Shown here piece after piece: positions 17,199 through 24,882 of a stretch of 64,000 bases of DNA. Source of the stretch: Rhodospirillales bacterium (lineage in GTDB: Bacteria > Pseudomonadota > Alphaproteobacteria > Dongiales > Dongiaceae); contig VFKA01000003.1 in assembly GCA_009885795.1 (NCBI GenBank), positions 62,001 through 126,000 on the forward strand, given 5' to 3'. Both the position numbers and the translations under genes were made by a program. Every line of letters begins with the position of its first letter. The stretch's first letter is position 1. The notes beneath the pieces are model-generated. The model had not been told where the DNA came from and did not search any database. It saw only the letters and a program-made list of their open reading frames with translations.

Positions 17199-17882
17199 CT
17201 ACTGCGGAATCGGCATGTCCCCGACTTTGGCGAGTTCCAGCGTCAGTTCCATGACCCGAGCCGGGTTCATCTGGGCCAGGACCTGCGCCGCCTTCTGCTC
17301 CTTCATGCGGTCCACGACGGGCAGCAGCGTATCGATCTCCAGCTGATCGAAGATCTTGGCCGCGTCCTTGGGCTTCATGGACTCATAGATCTTGACCAGG
17401 CTTTTAATCTGCTCCTCGCGCTCGGTATCGTATTGGGCCAATGAACCCCGCACCGCTTCTTGCAGGGCCTTCAGTTCGGCGATCTTGGCGTCGATTCGCT
17501 GTTCCGCCGCCGCCAGCAGCGCCTCGCGCTCGCCGATCGCGCTCTCGCGCCCTTCGAGATGCTGGCGCCGCTCGGCCAGCGACTGCAGCACGCCGATCTC
17601 CTCGTCGGTCAGGCTGAGCGGATCGACCAGGATCTCGCCAGGTTCCGGCGTTTCGGCCGGAGCGGAAGCGGTCTGGGGTTCCACTTGTTGGACCGGCGCC
17701 GCAACCGCTTCCGCCGGCACTTGGGCGGCCGTTGGCGTGCCGGTGGTGATCGAAACGTCTTGCCACAGGGCGCCGACGCGAACGCTGAGCATCAGCAGAA
17801 CGACGGCGACGGCCACGGGAAACAGACGAAGCCGCCGGCGAGGTTCGCCGGGGGGGATATGGTCGGTCGCGCGCGCCGTCAT
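17199..17882 (-). CDS. motE: MotE-like flagellar motor chaperone
   Basis: The 227-residue product has an N-terminal membrane segment or signal (LRLFPVAVAVVLLMLSVRVG, about 19-38), a Pro/Ala-rich linker, a coiled coil (about 100-165) and a C-terminal MgtE-N-like helical domain (SLVKIYESMKPKDAAKIFDQ; VVDRMKEQKAAQVLAQMNP). In Sinorhizobium this family chaperones the periplasmic motor protein MotC. Here it overlaps the DUF6468 gene by 4 nt and precedes cheY. The large TPR protein downstream in the operon is a possible client. Confidence 0.88.
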   Translation of the reverse strand: MTARATDHIPPGEPRRRLRLFPVAVAVVLLMLSVRVGALWQDVSITTGTPTAAQVPAEAVAAPVQQVEPQTASAPAETPEPGEILVDPLSLTDEEIGVLQSLAERRQHLEGRESAIGEREALLAAAEQRIDAKIAELKALQEAVRGSLAQYDTEREEQIKSLVKIYESMKPKDAAKIFDQLEIDTLLPVVDRMKEQKAAQVLAQMNPARVMELTLELAKVGDMPIPQ

Positions 17883-18289
17883 CGCACGCCCGCCAGCGCG
17901 CGCAGGATCGCGGGCCGCGGACTCGCGGCCTCATCGTCCGGGGAAGCAACCTCGGACAGGCGGTTTGGCGCGGAAGCCGGCGCCTTGGCCGCGCCGGCCA
18001 GGCGATCCGCCAGGCCCTCGGCGCGTTCGGCGAGGAAAGCGAGCTCGTCGCGCAGGCCGGAAGCCCGATCGATGCGACCCTGCAGACTCTCGCCCGTGGT
18101 CGCGACCGCGATCTTGAGTTCGGCCATGGCGCGCCCGGCTTCGTTGACCGCCCCGTCGAAGCGCTGGACAAGGGCCGCCAACTCTTCGCGCCCGGCGCGC
18201 GCTTCGACCAGAACGCGATAGACCCGCACCAGGTAGACGAGCGCCGCCGCGAGCACGATGGTGGAGACCGCATTGAAGAGGATTTCCAT
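17879..18289 (-). CDS. DUF6468-type membrane-anchored flagellar protein
   Basis: The product of about 136 residues has one N-terminal helix (ILFNAVSTIVLAAALVYLVR) followed by a coiled-coil-like helical region (ALVQRFDGAVNEAGRAMAELKIAV) and a Pro/Ser-rich tail. It matches the uncharacterised family, recalled as DUF6468, that sits between fliM and motE in Rhodospirillales flagellar clusters. A GGGAG lies 9 nt before the ATG at 18289 and only 3 nt before an alternative ATG at 18295. It overlaps motE by 4 nt. The function is unknown. Confidence 0.75.
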   Translation of the reverse strand: MEILFNAVSTIVLAAALVYLVRVYRVLVEARAGREELAALVQRFDGAVNEAGRAMAELKIAVATTGESLQGRIDRASGLRDELAFLAERAEGLADRLAGAAKAPASAPNRLSEVASPDDEAASPRPAILRALAGVR

Positions 18290-18305
18290 GGTCATGGACT
18301 CCCGC

Positions 18306-19406
18306 TTAACTCGCCAATCGCTCGGCCACGCGCACGGCGATATGATTGCCGCTCCGGCCCATATGGCCGTAGAACATGTCGACGTCGCCGCAACGCAGCT
18401 TTATGGGCGAACTCGGCGCGGCGCCCAAGGCGAGTCGGCTGCCGACGGTCCAATTGAGGACATCGCCCAAGGAGATCTCGAATTCATCCAGCACGGCCTC
18501 GATCTTGACGTCGGTCTGCCACAGCTCGCTGGTCAAATGGCTTTCCCAAATCGAATCGCGGCCGAATTTCTCGCCCATGAACATCTGCAGCAGCAATTCG
18601 CGCACCGGTTCGAGCGTGGCATAGGGCAGGACGAGATCGAGCCGGCCGCCGCGGTCTTCCATATCGACACGCAATCTCGCCAGGACCGCGGCATTGGCCG
18701 GGCGCGCGATGGTGGCAAAGCGCGGATTGGTTTCCAGGCGGTCGTAGCGGAATTTTACCTTCGACAACGGCTCGAACGTCACCGACAAATCGTCGAGCAC
18801 GACGCTGATCATCCGTTCGACCAGGTTACGCTCGATGGTCGTGTAGGGCCGCCCTTCGATGCGCATGGCGGCGGTGCCGCGACGCCCGCCAAGGAGCACG
18901 TCGACGATCGAGTAGGTGAGCGAGCTGTCGATGGTCATCAAACCGTAATTGTCCCATTCCTCGGCCTTGAAGACACCGAGCATCGCCGGCAGCGGCACCG
19001 AGTTCAGGTAGTCGCCAAACCGAATCGAACTGATGTTGTCGAGGCTGACTTCGACGTTGTCGGAGGTGAAGTTGCGCAAAGAAGTCGACAGCATGCGGAC
19101 CAGGCGGTCGAACACGACTTCCAGCATCGGCAGGCGCTCGTAGGAAACGAGCGCGCTGTTGATGATGGCCTGGACGCCCGACTTGTCGGCATCGCCGCCA
19201 CTCTTGCCCTTTAACCCCAGCAGGCTGTCGATTTCATCCTGGTCGAGGATGCGCGTCGATGTGGCCTGAGGATCGTTGGATTCCTCGCCGGCCGTGGCTT
19301 CCCATTCGGCCATGGCCGCGAGTTCCTCGGGGCTCATCTCCTCGGTTTCGCTGGCGGCCGGCGCCGCCGTCGCGGCGGCGGCGGGATCTTCGGAAGGGGG
19401 CGTCAT
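18306..19406 (-). CDS. fliM: FliM, flagellar motor switch protein
   Basis: FliM is the C-ring component that binds CheY-P. The 366-residue product carries the CheY-binding peptide ILDQDEIDSLLG at residues 53-64, then the CheC-like middle domain (GDYLNSVPLPAMLGVFKAEE; LLGGRRGTAAMRIEGRPYT) and a C-terminal SpoA domain (GDVLNWTVGSRLALG). The first 50 residues are an acidic, Ala-rich extension ahead of the CheY peptide, which is normally at the very N-terminus. It follows fliL by 7 nt. Confidence 0.97.
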   Translation of the reverse strand: MTPPSEDPAAAATAAPAASETEEMSPEELAAMAEWEATAGEESNDPQATSTRILDQDEIDSLLGLKGKSGGDADKSGVQAIINSALVSYERLPMLEVVFDRLVRMLSTSLRNFTSDNVEVSLDNISSIRFGDYLNSVPLPAMLGVFKAEEWDNYGLMTIDSSLTYSIVDVLLGGRRGTAAMRIEGRPYTTIERNLVERMISVVLDDLSVTFEPLSKVKFRYDRLETNPRFATIARPANAAVLARLRVDMEDRGGRLDLVLPYATLEPVRELLLQMFMGEKFGRDSIWESHLTSELWQTDVKIEAVLDEFEISLGDVLNWTVGSRLALGAAPSSPIKLRCGDVDMFYGHMGRSGNHIAVRVAERLAS

Positions 19407-19413
19407 GATCGCG

Positions 19414-19962
19414 CTACTGAACCAACATTTCCTTGAACAGCACGTCCTTGACCTGGGCCGGCTTCACGGCCTCGTTGGCGCGCAGCAGCAATTCCTCGCG
19501 CATGCGGTAGAGACCGGCCGAGCCCTTCAAGTCCTCGGGTCTCAGTTCGCGCAAGTAAACCTGAAACTGATCGATCAGGCGCGGCAACATGGCCTCGACC
19601 TGGCCGCGGGCTTCTTCATCCGCGAGTTCGAGGCTGACCGACATTTTGAGAAAGGCCGCCTTCTTGCCGGAGCTGTTCAGATTGACCAGCAACTCGGGCA
19701 GCTCGAAGAAAATGCTCGGCTCGCTTTCGGCCGCGGCCTGCTCCCCCTCGCCGGCCGCCGGCTCGACGCCGAGTAGGCCGTCGAACATGCCCATGAAATA
19801 GCCGCCGCCGGCCACCAGCAATAGCAGCAGGACCGGAGCCACGACGAAGAGCACCAATTTCTTACCGGAGAAGCGCTTGGACCCTGGCTTGACTTCGATT
19901 TCCGGCGCGGATTCCGCCACGTCTTCGGGCATTGTGGCTGCCGCTGCTGCTTGACTGGCCAT
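19414..19962 (-). CDS. fliL: FliL, flagellar basal body-associated protein
   Basis: FliL encircles stator units at the basal body. The 182-residue product has an N-terminal cytoplasmic tail, one membrane helix (LVLFVVAPVLLLLLVAGGGY, about 36-55), an acidic linker and the periplasmic FliL domain beginning FFELPELLVNLNSSGKKAAFLKMSVSLE and ending with the family-typical DVLFKEMLVQ. It is the first gene of the leftward fliL-fliM-motility operon and is divergent from flgF. A weak CtrA-like site lies 84 bp upstream. Confidence 0.95.
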   Translation of the reverse strand: MASQAAAAATMPEDVAESAPEIEVKPGSKRFSGKKLVLFVVAPVLLLLLVAGGGYFMGMFDGLLGVEPAAGEGEQAAAESEPSIFFELPELLVNLNSSGKKAAFLKMSVSLELADEEARGQVEAMLPRLIDQFQVYLRELRPEDLKGSAGLYRMREELLLRANEAVKPAQVKDVLFKEMLVQ

Positions 19963-20046
19963 GGTTACGGATCGCCTCCGATAGCTGGGGCCGCGCCGGC
20001 GGACGGGCCGGTCGTTCGCGTCGCACTGGAACCTACGAAGTCCTGG

Positions 20047-20061
20047 TTAACATTTGGTTGC
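20047..20061. promoter_or_regulatory. Possible CtrA site upstream of fliL
   Basis: TTAA-N7-TTGC, two mismatches from TTAA-N7-TTAA, 84 bp before the fliL start. It is weak alone; the constant spacing shared with fliX, cheY, sciP and fliF is the main support. Confidence 0.3.
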
Positions 20062-20175
20062 ACGGCGATGCGCGGCAAACGCTGCCCGGCAATCCATGCC
20101 CGCGCCGCATGCCGGGCGGCCCATAGGGTGGCGGGAAACGCACACGGACCGATTGCCCGGGCGCGGCCCGTGCCT

Positions 20176-20191
20176 TGGCATGGGGCGTGCA
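20176..20191 (+). promoter_or_regulatory. Sigma-54 promoter of flgF-flgG-flgA-flgH
   Basis: TGGCATGGGGCGTGCA contains the invariant GG-N10-GC of a -24/-12 element, with good flanking bases, 46 bp before the flgF start. Activation by FlbD (encoded in this window) is expected by analogy with Caulobacter. Confidence 0.75.
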
Positions 20192-20236
20192 TGAGCCTGG
20201 GCGGATCGAAGATCCCATTGCAGGTGGCAAGGCGCC

Positions 20237-20956
20237 GTGGAGAATACCGCATACATAACCCTGTCTCGGCAGGTCGTTCTTCGGAGCGAGCTCGACATCA
20301 TCGCCAACAACGTGGCGAATCTCAGCACGCCCGCCTACAAGGCCAAGACCATGACCTTTTCCGACGAGGTCCAGTCGGCCATGGGCGCGAACGACATGTC
20401 GTTCGTCTCCAGCGGGGGCACCTCTCGCAACTTCGATCAAGGCCCGTTGTCGGCAACGCAGAACCCCCTCGACTTCGCCATTCACGGCGACGGCTTCTTT
20501 CCGGTGCAGACGCCGGACGGAGTCAAGTACACGCGCGCCGGACGGTTTCTTCTCGATTTCAAAGGCGATCTGGTGACGAACCAGGGCTTCCAGGTTCTCG
20601 GGCTGGGCAATCAGCCGATCAATATCCCGTACAATGACGGCGAGATCCTCGTCGCCCGCGATGGCACCATTTCCACCGCCAGTGGAACGGTGGGCCGGTT
20701 CGAAATCGTCACCTTCGAGAACATGGAGTCGCTGAAGGACGAGGGCAACACCCTCTACGCGTCCGACTCCGATCCGGTGCCCAATCCGGATGCCGACATC
20801 GAGCAGGGCATGGTCGAGGACTCCAACGTCAACGGTATTCTCGAGATGACGAAGCTCATCGAGGTCTCGCGAAGCTATCAGTCGGCCCAAAAGCTGATCG
20901 ACACCGAGTTCGAACTTCAGCGCAAGGCCATTTCCGCCATCGTAGCCTCGGCCTGA
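20237..20956 (+). CDS. flgF: FlgF, proximal rod protein
   Basis: FlgF is a proximal-rod subunit, exported by the flagellar apparatus and assembled in the periplasm. The 239-residue product shows the rod/hook N-terminus (LRSELDIIANNVANLSTPAY), the central NPLDFAIHGDGFFPVQTPDG block (flg_bbr_C-type) and the C-terminal helix ending in SYQSAQKLIDTEFELQRKAI. The start is a GTG at 20237. It heads a four-gene operon preceded by a sigma-54 element, with flgG 21 bp downstream. Confidence 0.95.
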   Translation: MENTAYITLSRQVVLRSELDIIANNVANLSTPAYKAKTMTFSDEVQSAMGANDMSFVSSGGTSRNFDQGPLSATQNPLDFAIHGDGFFPVQTPDGVKYTRAGRFLLDFKGDLVTNQGFQVLGLGNQPINIPYNDGEILVARDGTISTASGTVGRFEIVTFENMESLKDEGNTLYASDSDPVPNPDADIEQGMVEDSNVNGILEMTKLIEVSRSYQSAQKLIDTEFELQRKAISAIVASA

Positions 20957-20977
20957 GGCGGCAAGGAGTCCCGATTC

Positions 20978-21763
20978 ATGAGATCGCTTAGCATCGCCGC
21001 GACCGGAATGCTCGCCCAACAGCTGAACGTCGAGGTCATTTCCAACAACATCGCCAACATGAACACGACCGGCTTCAAACGCCGGCGCGCGGAGTTCACC
21101 GACCTCCTGTACGAGGACGTGCGCCGCGTCGGCGCCGATTCCTCCGACACCGGCACGGTCGTGCCCGCCGGCGTCCAGATCGGGCTTGGCGTCAAGCCGA
21201 CCGCGGTTTACCGCATCGCCGAACAGGGCAACATGCAGCTCACGGACAATCCCCTCGACATCGCCATCGCCGGTCCGGGATATTTCGAGGTCGAGATGCC
21301 CAACGGCGACGTCGCCTACACGCGCTCGGGCGCGCTGCAGCGCAGTTCCAACGGCACCATCGTGACCGCGGACGGCTACACCGTCGTGCCGAACATCACC
21401 ATCCCCAACGACGCCGTCTCCGTCACCATCAATCCAACCGGGGACGTGCTGGTGAAGATCGACGGGCAGATCGCGCCGCAGAATGTAGGCCGGCTGGAGC
21501 TCGCCGTATTCCCCAACCAAGGCGGGCTGGACGCGATCGGCAACAACCTGCTGCTGGAGACTCCGGCCTCGGGCGCCGCCATCACCGGCAATCCGGGGGC
21601 GGCCGGCTTCGGCGTGTTGCAACAGGGCATGCTGGAATCCTCCAACGTTAACGTCGTCGCCGAGATCACTAACCTGATCACCGCCCAGCGCGCCTATGAG
21701 ATGAATTCGAAGGTGATTCAGGCCTCCGACGAGATGATGGGCACGCTGTCGCAACTTCGCTGA
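20978..21763 (+). CDS. flgG: FlgG, distal rod protein
   Basis: FlgG builds the distal rod between proximal rod and hook. The 261-residue product has the standard length and all landmarks: MRSLSIAATGMLAQQLNVEV, ISNNIANMNTTGFKRRRAEF, DNPLDIAIAGPGYFEVEMPN, the EQGMLESSNVNVV-like segment QQGMLESSNVNVVAEITNL and the C-terminal RAYEMNSKVIQASDEMMGTL. A Shine-Dalgarno (AAGGAG) precedes the ATG. It is second in the operon. Confidence 0.98.
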   Translation: MRSLSIAATGMLAQQLNVEVISNNIANMNTTGFKRRRAEFTDLLYEDVRRVGADSSDTGTVVPAGVQIGLGVKPTAVYRIAEQGNMQLTDNPLDIAIAGPGYFEVEMPNGDVAYTRSGALQRSSNGTIVTADGYTVVPNITIPNDAVSVTINPTGDVLVKIDGQIAPQNVGRLELAVFPNQGGLDAIGNNLLLETPASGAAITGNPGAAGFGVLQQGMLESSNVNVVAEITNLITAQRAYEMNSKVIQASDEMMGTLSQLR

Positions 21764-21778
21764 TCGAGAGGAACCGAA

Positions 21779-22747
21779 ATGACCAAGCGATTTGCAGCCG
21801 CGATCCTGATCGTCGCCACCGCCCTGGCGGCCGGCCTGTCGGCGCAGCGGCCCGTGCTGGCCGACGACACCGACGCCGCCATCGTGCTTCGGCCGACGGC
21901 GACGGTCAGCGACAACGTCATTCGCCTGGGCGATCTGTTCGTCGGAACCCTCGGCAATCCGGAAACGCCGGTCGCCAAGGCGCCGCCGCCCGGCACCAGC
22001 GCCGTCCTGGACTATCGCTTCCTCGCCGCCATCGCCAAGATTCATGCCCTGCCCTGGAAACCCACGACCGCGCTCGACCGGATCGAGGTCGCGCGCGCAA
22101 GCCGGATCGTCGACTCCAGCGCCATCAAGGCAGCCGTTATCGTCGCGTTGAGCGAGAATGGCGCGGACCCCGACCGCCTGGAAATCGTGTTCTCGGGCGT
22201 CTACCCCTCCCTCACCCTGCCGGCCGAGGCCGATCCCACCTTGCGCGTGGAGCGGCTCGGCTTCGACGAACGCACCGGGCGTTTCACCGCCGTGGTGGTT
22301 GCTCCGAGCCAAGGCACGCCGCTCGTCAAACAGGTGGTCGCGGGAGAGGCCTTCGAACTTGTCGAGGTCCCGGTCCTTCAGCGCCGCCAGCCGGCGGGCA
22401 AGGCGATCGCGGAAGAGGACCTCGAATGGGTCCGCTTGCGCGCCGAGCGCGTCGGCCCCAACGCCATCACCACCGTCGAGGAATTGACCGGCCGGTCTTC
22501 CCGCCGCCCGCTTCGCGCCGGCGAGCCGATCCGTACAACCGATCTGCGGGAGACCTTCGCCGTCGCGAAAGGAAGCCTCGTCGTGGTCGTGCTGCAAACA
22601 TCGGCGATGGCCGCCACGGTCCAGGCCAAGGCACTCGAGAACGGCGCCATCGGCGAGACCATTCGCGTGGCCAACACCAAGAGCAACCGTGTGCTGAATG
22701 TCACGGTAATCGATGCGGGCACCGTCAGCGTTACCGCGAACTTCTAG
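21779..22747 (+). CDS. flgA: FlgA, P-ring assembly chaperone
   Basis: FlgA is a periplasmic chaperone for FlgI P-ring assembly. The 322-residue product begins with a signal peptide (FAAAILIVATALAAGLSAQR) and ends with the SAF-like C-terminal domain: PVLQRRQPAGKAIAEEDLEW, GRSSRRPLRAGEPIRTTDLR, then KGSLVVVVLQTSAMAATVQA and IRVANTKSNRVLNVTVIDAG, the classic FlgA end. It is 15 bp after flgG and 17 bp before flgH. Confidence 0.95.
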   Translation: MTKRFAAAILIVATALAAGLSAQRPVLADDTDAAIVLRPTATVSDNVIRLGDLFVGTLGNPETPVAKAPPPGTSAVLDYRFLAAIAKIHALPWKPTTALDRIEVARASRIVDSSAIKAAVIVALSENGADPDRLEIVFSGVYPSLTLPAEADPTLRVERLGFDERTGRFTAVVVAPSQGTPLVKQVVAGEAFELVEVPVLQRRQPAGKAIAEEDLEWVRLRAERVGPNAITTVEELTGRSSRRPLRAGEPIRTTDLRETFAVAKGSLVVVVLQTSAMAATVQAKALENGAIGETIRVANTKSNRVLNVTVIDAGTVSVTANF

Positions 22748-22764
22748 AGGATTGGAGCAACAGA

Positions 22765-23517
22765 ATGTCTCCCAACCGCGTCACCTTCGGCCTTGCCCTT
22801 ACCGGACTGTGCCTGGCGCTTTCCGGCTGCAACGCCGTCGACCGTATATCGAATATCGGCGGCGCCCCGCAATTCACGAACATTCAGAATCCGAACGCAA
22901 TTCCCGGGTACCAGCCGATCAACATGCCGATGCCCCCGGCGCTCACCGAGGCCCGCCAGCCCAATTCGCTGTGGCGCCAGGGAAGCCGGGCCTTCTTCAA
23001 GGACCAGCGGGCGAGCCAGGTGGGCGATATCCTCACCGTCGTCATCGAGATCAAGGACGAAGCCACGATCGACAACGAGACGACACGAACCCGCAATAAT
23101 GGCGAAAGCGCCGCCTTGAGCGCGTTCATGGGCTTCGAAACAGAACTTGCCAAGATCATGCCCGATGGCTTCGACCCGACGAATCTGGTCGATGCCGACA
23201 GCGACAGCTCGTCCAATGGCGCCGGCTCGGTCGATCGCAGCGAAGACATCAAGCTTCGCGTGGCCGCCGTCATCACCCAGATCCTGCCCAATGGCAACAT
23301 GGTCCTCAACGGTCGCCAGGAGGTGCGGGTGAACTATGAACTGCGCGACCTGCAAGTGGCGGGAATCATCCGCCCGGAGGACATCACCTCCACCAACACG
23401 GTCGGATACGACAAGATGGCCGAGGCGCGCATTTCCTATGGCGGCCGCGGCCAAATCACCGACGTGCAGCAGCCGCGCTATGGCCAGCAGGTCTTCGACA
23501 TCATCTTCCCGTTTTAG
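22765..23517 (+). CDS. flgH: FlgH, L-ring lipoprotein
   Basis: FlgH forms the outer-membrane L-ring. The 250-residue product has a lipoprotein signal with lipobox LALSGC (Cys22). Diagnostic stretches are SLWRQGSRAFFKDQRASQVG, GDILTVVIEIKDEATIDNET and the C-terminal ADMIS-type region, with NGNMVLNGRQEVRVNYELRD and a terminal QQVFDIIFPF. The start is the ATG at 22765 just after flgA; an upstream open frame lacks homology. Last gene of the operon, followed by a REP-like repeat that may terminate it. Confidence 0.96.
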   Translation: MSPNRVTFGLALTGLCLALSGCNAVDRISNIGGAPQFTNIQNPNAIPGYQPINMPMPPALTEARQPNSLWRQGSRAFFKDQRASQVGDILTVVIEIKDEATIDNETTRTRNNGESAALSAFMGFETELAKIMPDGFDPTNLVDADSDSSSNGAGSVDRSEDIKLRVAAVITQILPNGNMVLNGRQEVRVNYELRDLQVAGIIRPEDITSTNTVGYDKMAEARISYGGRGQITDVQQPRYGQQVFDIIFPF

Positions 23518-23550
23518 TACCTGCGATCGTTGAAACGCGAGTCGGGCCTC

Positions 23551-23606
23551 TATCCTTCGACAGGCTCAGGATGAGGCCCTCATGCTGAGCTTGTCGAAGC
23601 ACGAGG
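23551..23606. repeat. REP-like inverted repeat, family A copy 2
   Basis: CCTTCGACAGGCTCAGGATG is followed by its near-complement CATGCTGAGCTTGTCGAAG with a very short loop. It lies between convergent flgH and dksA, where it could terminate both transcripts. Confidence 0.88.
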
Positions 23607-23679
23607 GCCGGGGCCGTGAAACGCGCTTCTATGATTCTTGGTTATAGGAACAGGACGAGCGGGCAAGGCGTGGGCGCGG

Positions 23680-24096
23680 TCAATCGTCGCGGTGGGTGCG
23701 CTCCATGCGCTCATGGCGCTCCTGCGCCTCGATGGTGAGCGTGGCGATCGGGCGAGCCTCCAATCGGCGCAGGCTGATGGGCTCGCTCGTCTCCTCGCAA
23801 TAGCCGTAGCTGCCCTCCTCGATCCGGCGCAGTGCTTCGTCGATCTTGGAGATGAGCTTACGTTCCCGTTCGCGAGTCCGAAGCTCGAGCGACCGCTCGG
23901 TTTCCAGCGATGCGCGATCGGCCAGATCGGATCCGGCCAGGCTTTCGTTTTGCAGATGCTGCAGGGTTTCGTTGGAGTCCTGGAGCAATTCCTTGCGCCA
24001 TAACAACAACTTACGCCTAAAATACTCCTGCTGCATCAGGCTCATGAACGGCTCGTCCTCGGACGGCCGGTAATCGGGAGGAAGCATGGGCCGCAT
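23680..24096 (-). CDS. dksA: DksA-type RNA polymerase-binding protein (Cys-poor)
   Basis: DksA binds RNA polymerase through its secondary channel and potentiates ppGpp. The 138-residue product shows the alphaproteobacterial form: LPPDYRPSEDEPFMSLMQQE, a coiled coil (RRKLLLWRKELLQDSNETLQ) and the C-terminal YGYCEETSEPISLRRLEARP. Only the first of the four zinc-ligand cysteines of E. coli DksA is present; the others are Thr, Thr and Ala. Starts at 24096 or 24087 are equally plausible, and an upstream frame to 24171 lacks homology. It is convergent with flgH and unrelated to flagella except by location. Confidence 0.92.
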   Translation of the reverse strand: MRPMLPPDYRPSEDEPFMSLMQQEYFRRKLLLWRKELLQDSNETLQHLQNESLAGSDLADRASLETERSLELRTRERERKLISKIDEALRRIEEGSYGYCEETSEPISLRRLEARPIATLTIEAQERHERMERTHRDD

Positions 24097-24198
24097 CGGT
24101 GCGCTCAGCAATCGAGGTCCGGTCAAAGTGGCGGCGGAGTATAGGAATTTCGTGGAACCCTGCAAGCCCAAGACTTGCGGGCGCGCCTCGGGCCGGCT

Positions 24199-24606
24199 TC
24201 AGCAACCGAGCTTTGCCAATTCGACGGCGGCGCGAAGCTCGATGTCGTCCAGGATTTCCGACAGCCGAGGGTCATTGAATTGGCCGCGGCGTACCCGCAC
24301 CATCATCGCCAAGGCTTCCAGGCGGGATCGAGGAATCGAGCCGTCGAACAGGCCCAGGCGAATGGCCTCGAGTTCGTCCAGCATTTCCTCGCCGCGCTTC
24401 TTGGCGCGGCCCTGATCGTCGAGGGCGTCGCCGACCTCCTGGGCCATCAAGACGCCCGACAGCGCGTTGATCGTAACCGGCGCCGCGACATTGGCGGCGC
24501 CCTGCTGGCCCGAAAGCGCGCGCGCGAAGGCATCCGACTTGCCGGCGCCGGAGGCGGCGCGCCGAACTGGTTGGGCCGAAGCCGTTCCCGTGGGGTCGAT
24601 TCTCAT
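24199..24606 (-). CDS. fliX: FliX, flagellar assembly regulator
   Basis: FliX couples basal-body assembly to FlbD activity in Caulobacter. The 135-residue product starts MRIDPTG, has a low-complexity N-terminal third, and then the family core ALSGVLMAQEVGDALDDQGR (IdaLLalQe-type) and RGEEMLDELEAIRLGLFDGS, ending with AAVELAKLG. Its divergent arrangement with flgI is the same as in Caulobacter. A perfect CtrA site is 86 bp upstream of the start. FlbD, its partner, is encoded at 58566-59924. Confidence 0.9.
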   Translation of the reverse strand: MRIDPTGTASAQPVRRAASGAGKSDAFARALSGQQGAANVAAPVTINALSGVLMAQEVGDALDDQGRAKKRGEEMLDELEAIRLGLFDGSIPRSRLEALAMMVRVRRGQFNDPRLSEILDDIELRAAVELAKLGC

Positions 24607-24692
24607 GCGGCGCCGATCCAAACGAACGCCACCGTGCCGGCGTCCCTGGCCAAGAGTATGAGCGGCAGGACGGAACACTAGTGTCGGCAGGG

Positions 24693-24707
24693 TTAAGGCG
24701 CGGTTAA
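24693..24707. promoter_or_regulatory. CtrA binding site upstream of fliX
   Basis: A perfect TTAA-N7-TTAA (spacer GGCGCGG) in the 276-bp divergent fliX-flgI gap. It is 86 bp before the fliX start. In Caulobacter fliX is CtrA-activated from a comparable position. Confidence 0.7.
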
Positions 24708-24820
24708 GCCTCGCGGGCCGGCGGCAGCAATTGCCGCCCGGCCTTGGCAGACGCTGCCGGGGAGCGGACGTCGGTCACCAATACCTATAGTTTTATCAAC
24801 AACTTGCGCCACGATTCCGC

Positions 24821-24836
24821 TGGCACGATTCTGGCA
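24821..24836 (+). promoter_or_regulatory. Sigma-54 promoter of the flgI operon
   Basis: TGGCACGATTCTGGCA has a perfect -24 half (TGGCACG) and GG-N10-GC spacing, 46 bp before the chosen flgI start at 24883. It is expected to drive flgI-flgJ-flgN-flgK-flgL. Confidence 0.8.
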
Positions 24837-24882
24837 TCTCTTCGATTCGCAGAATGTGCATCGACCGCAGAACGGCATTGAA

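Noticed and set aside
20033-22597. An 854-codon open frame on the minus strand across flgF, flgG and flgA
   Set aside because: It is antisense to three clear flagellar genes; its composition (Gly, Asp, His, Arg-rich) is the usual by-product of GC-rich codon use, with no recognisable domain.
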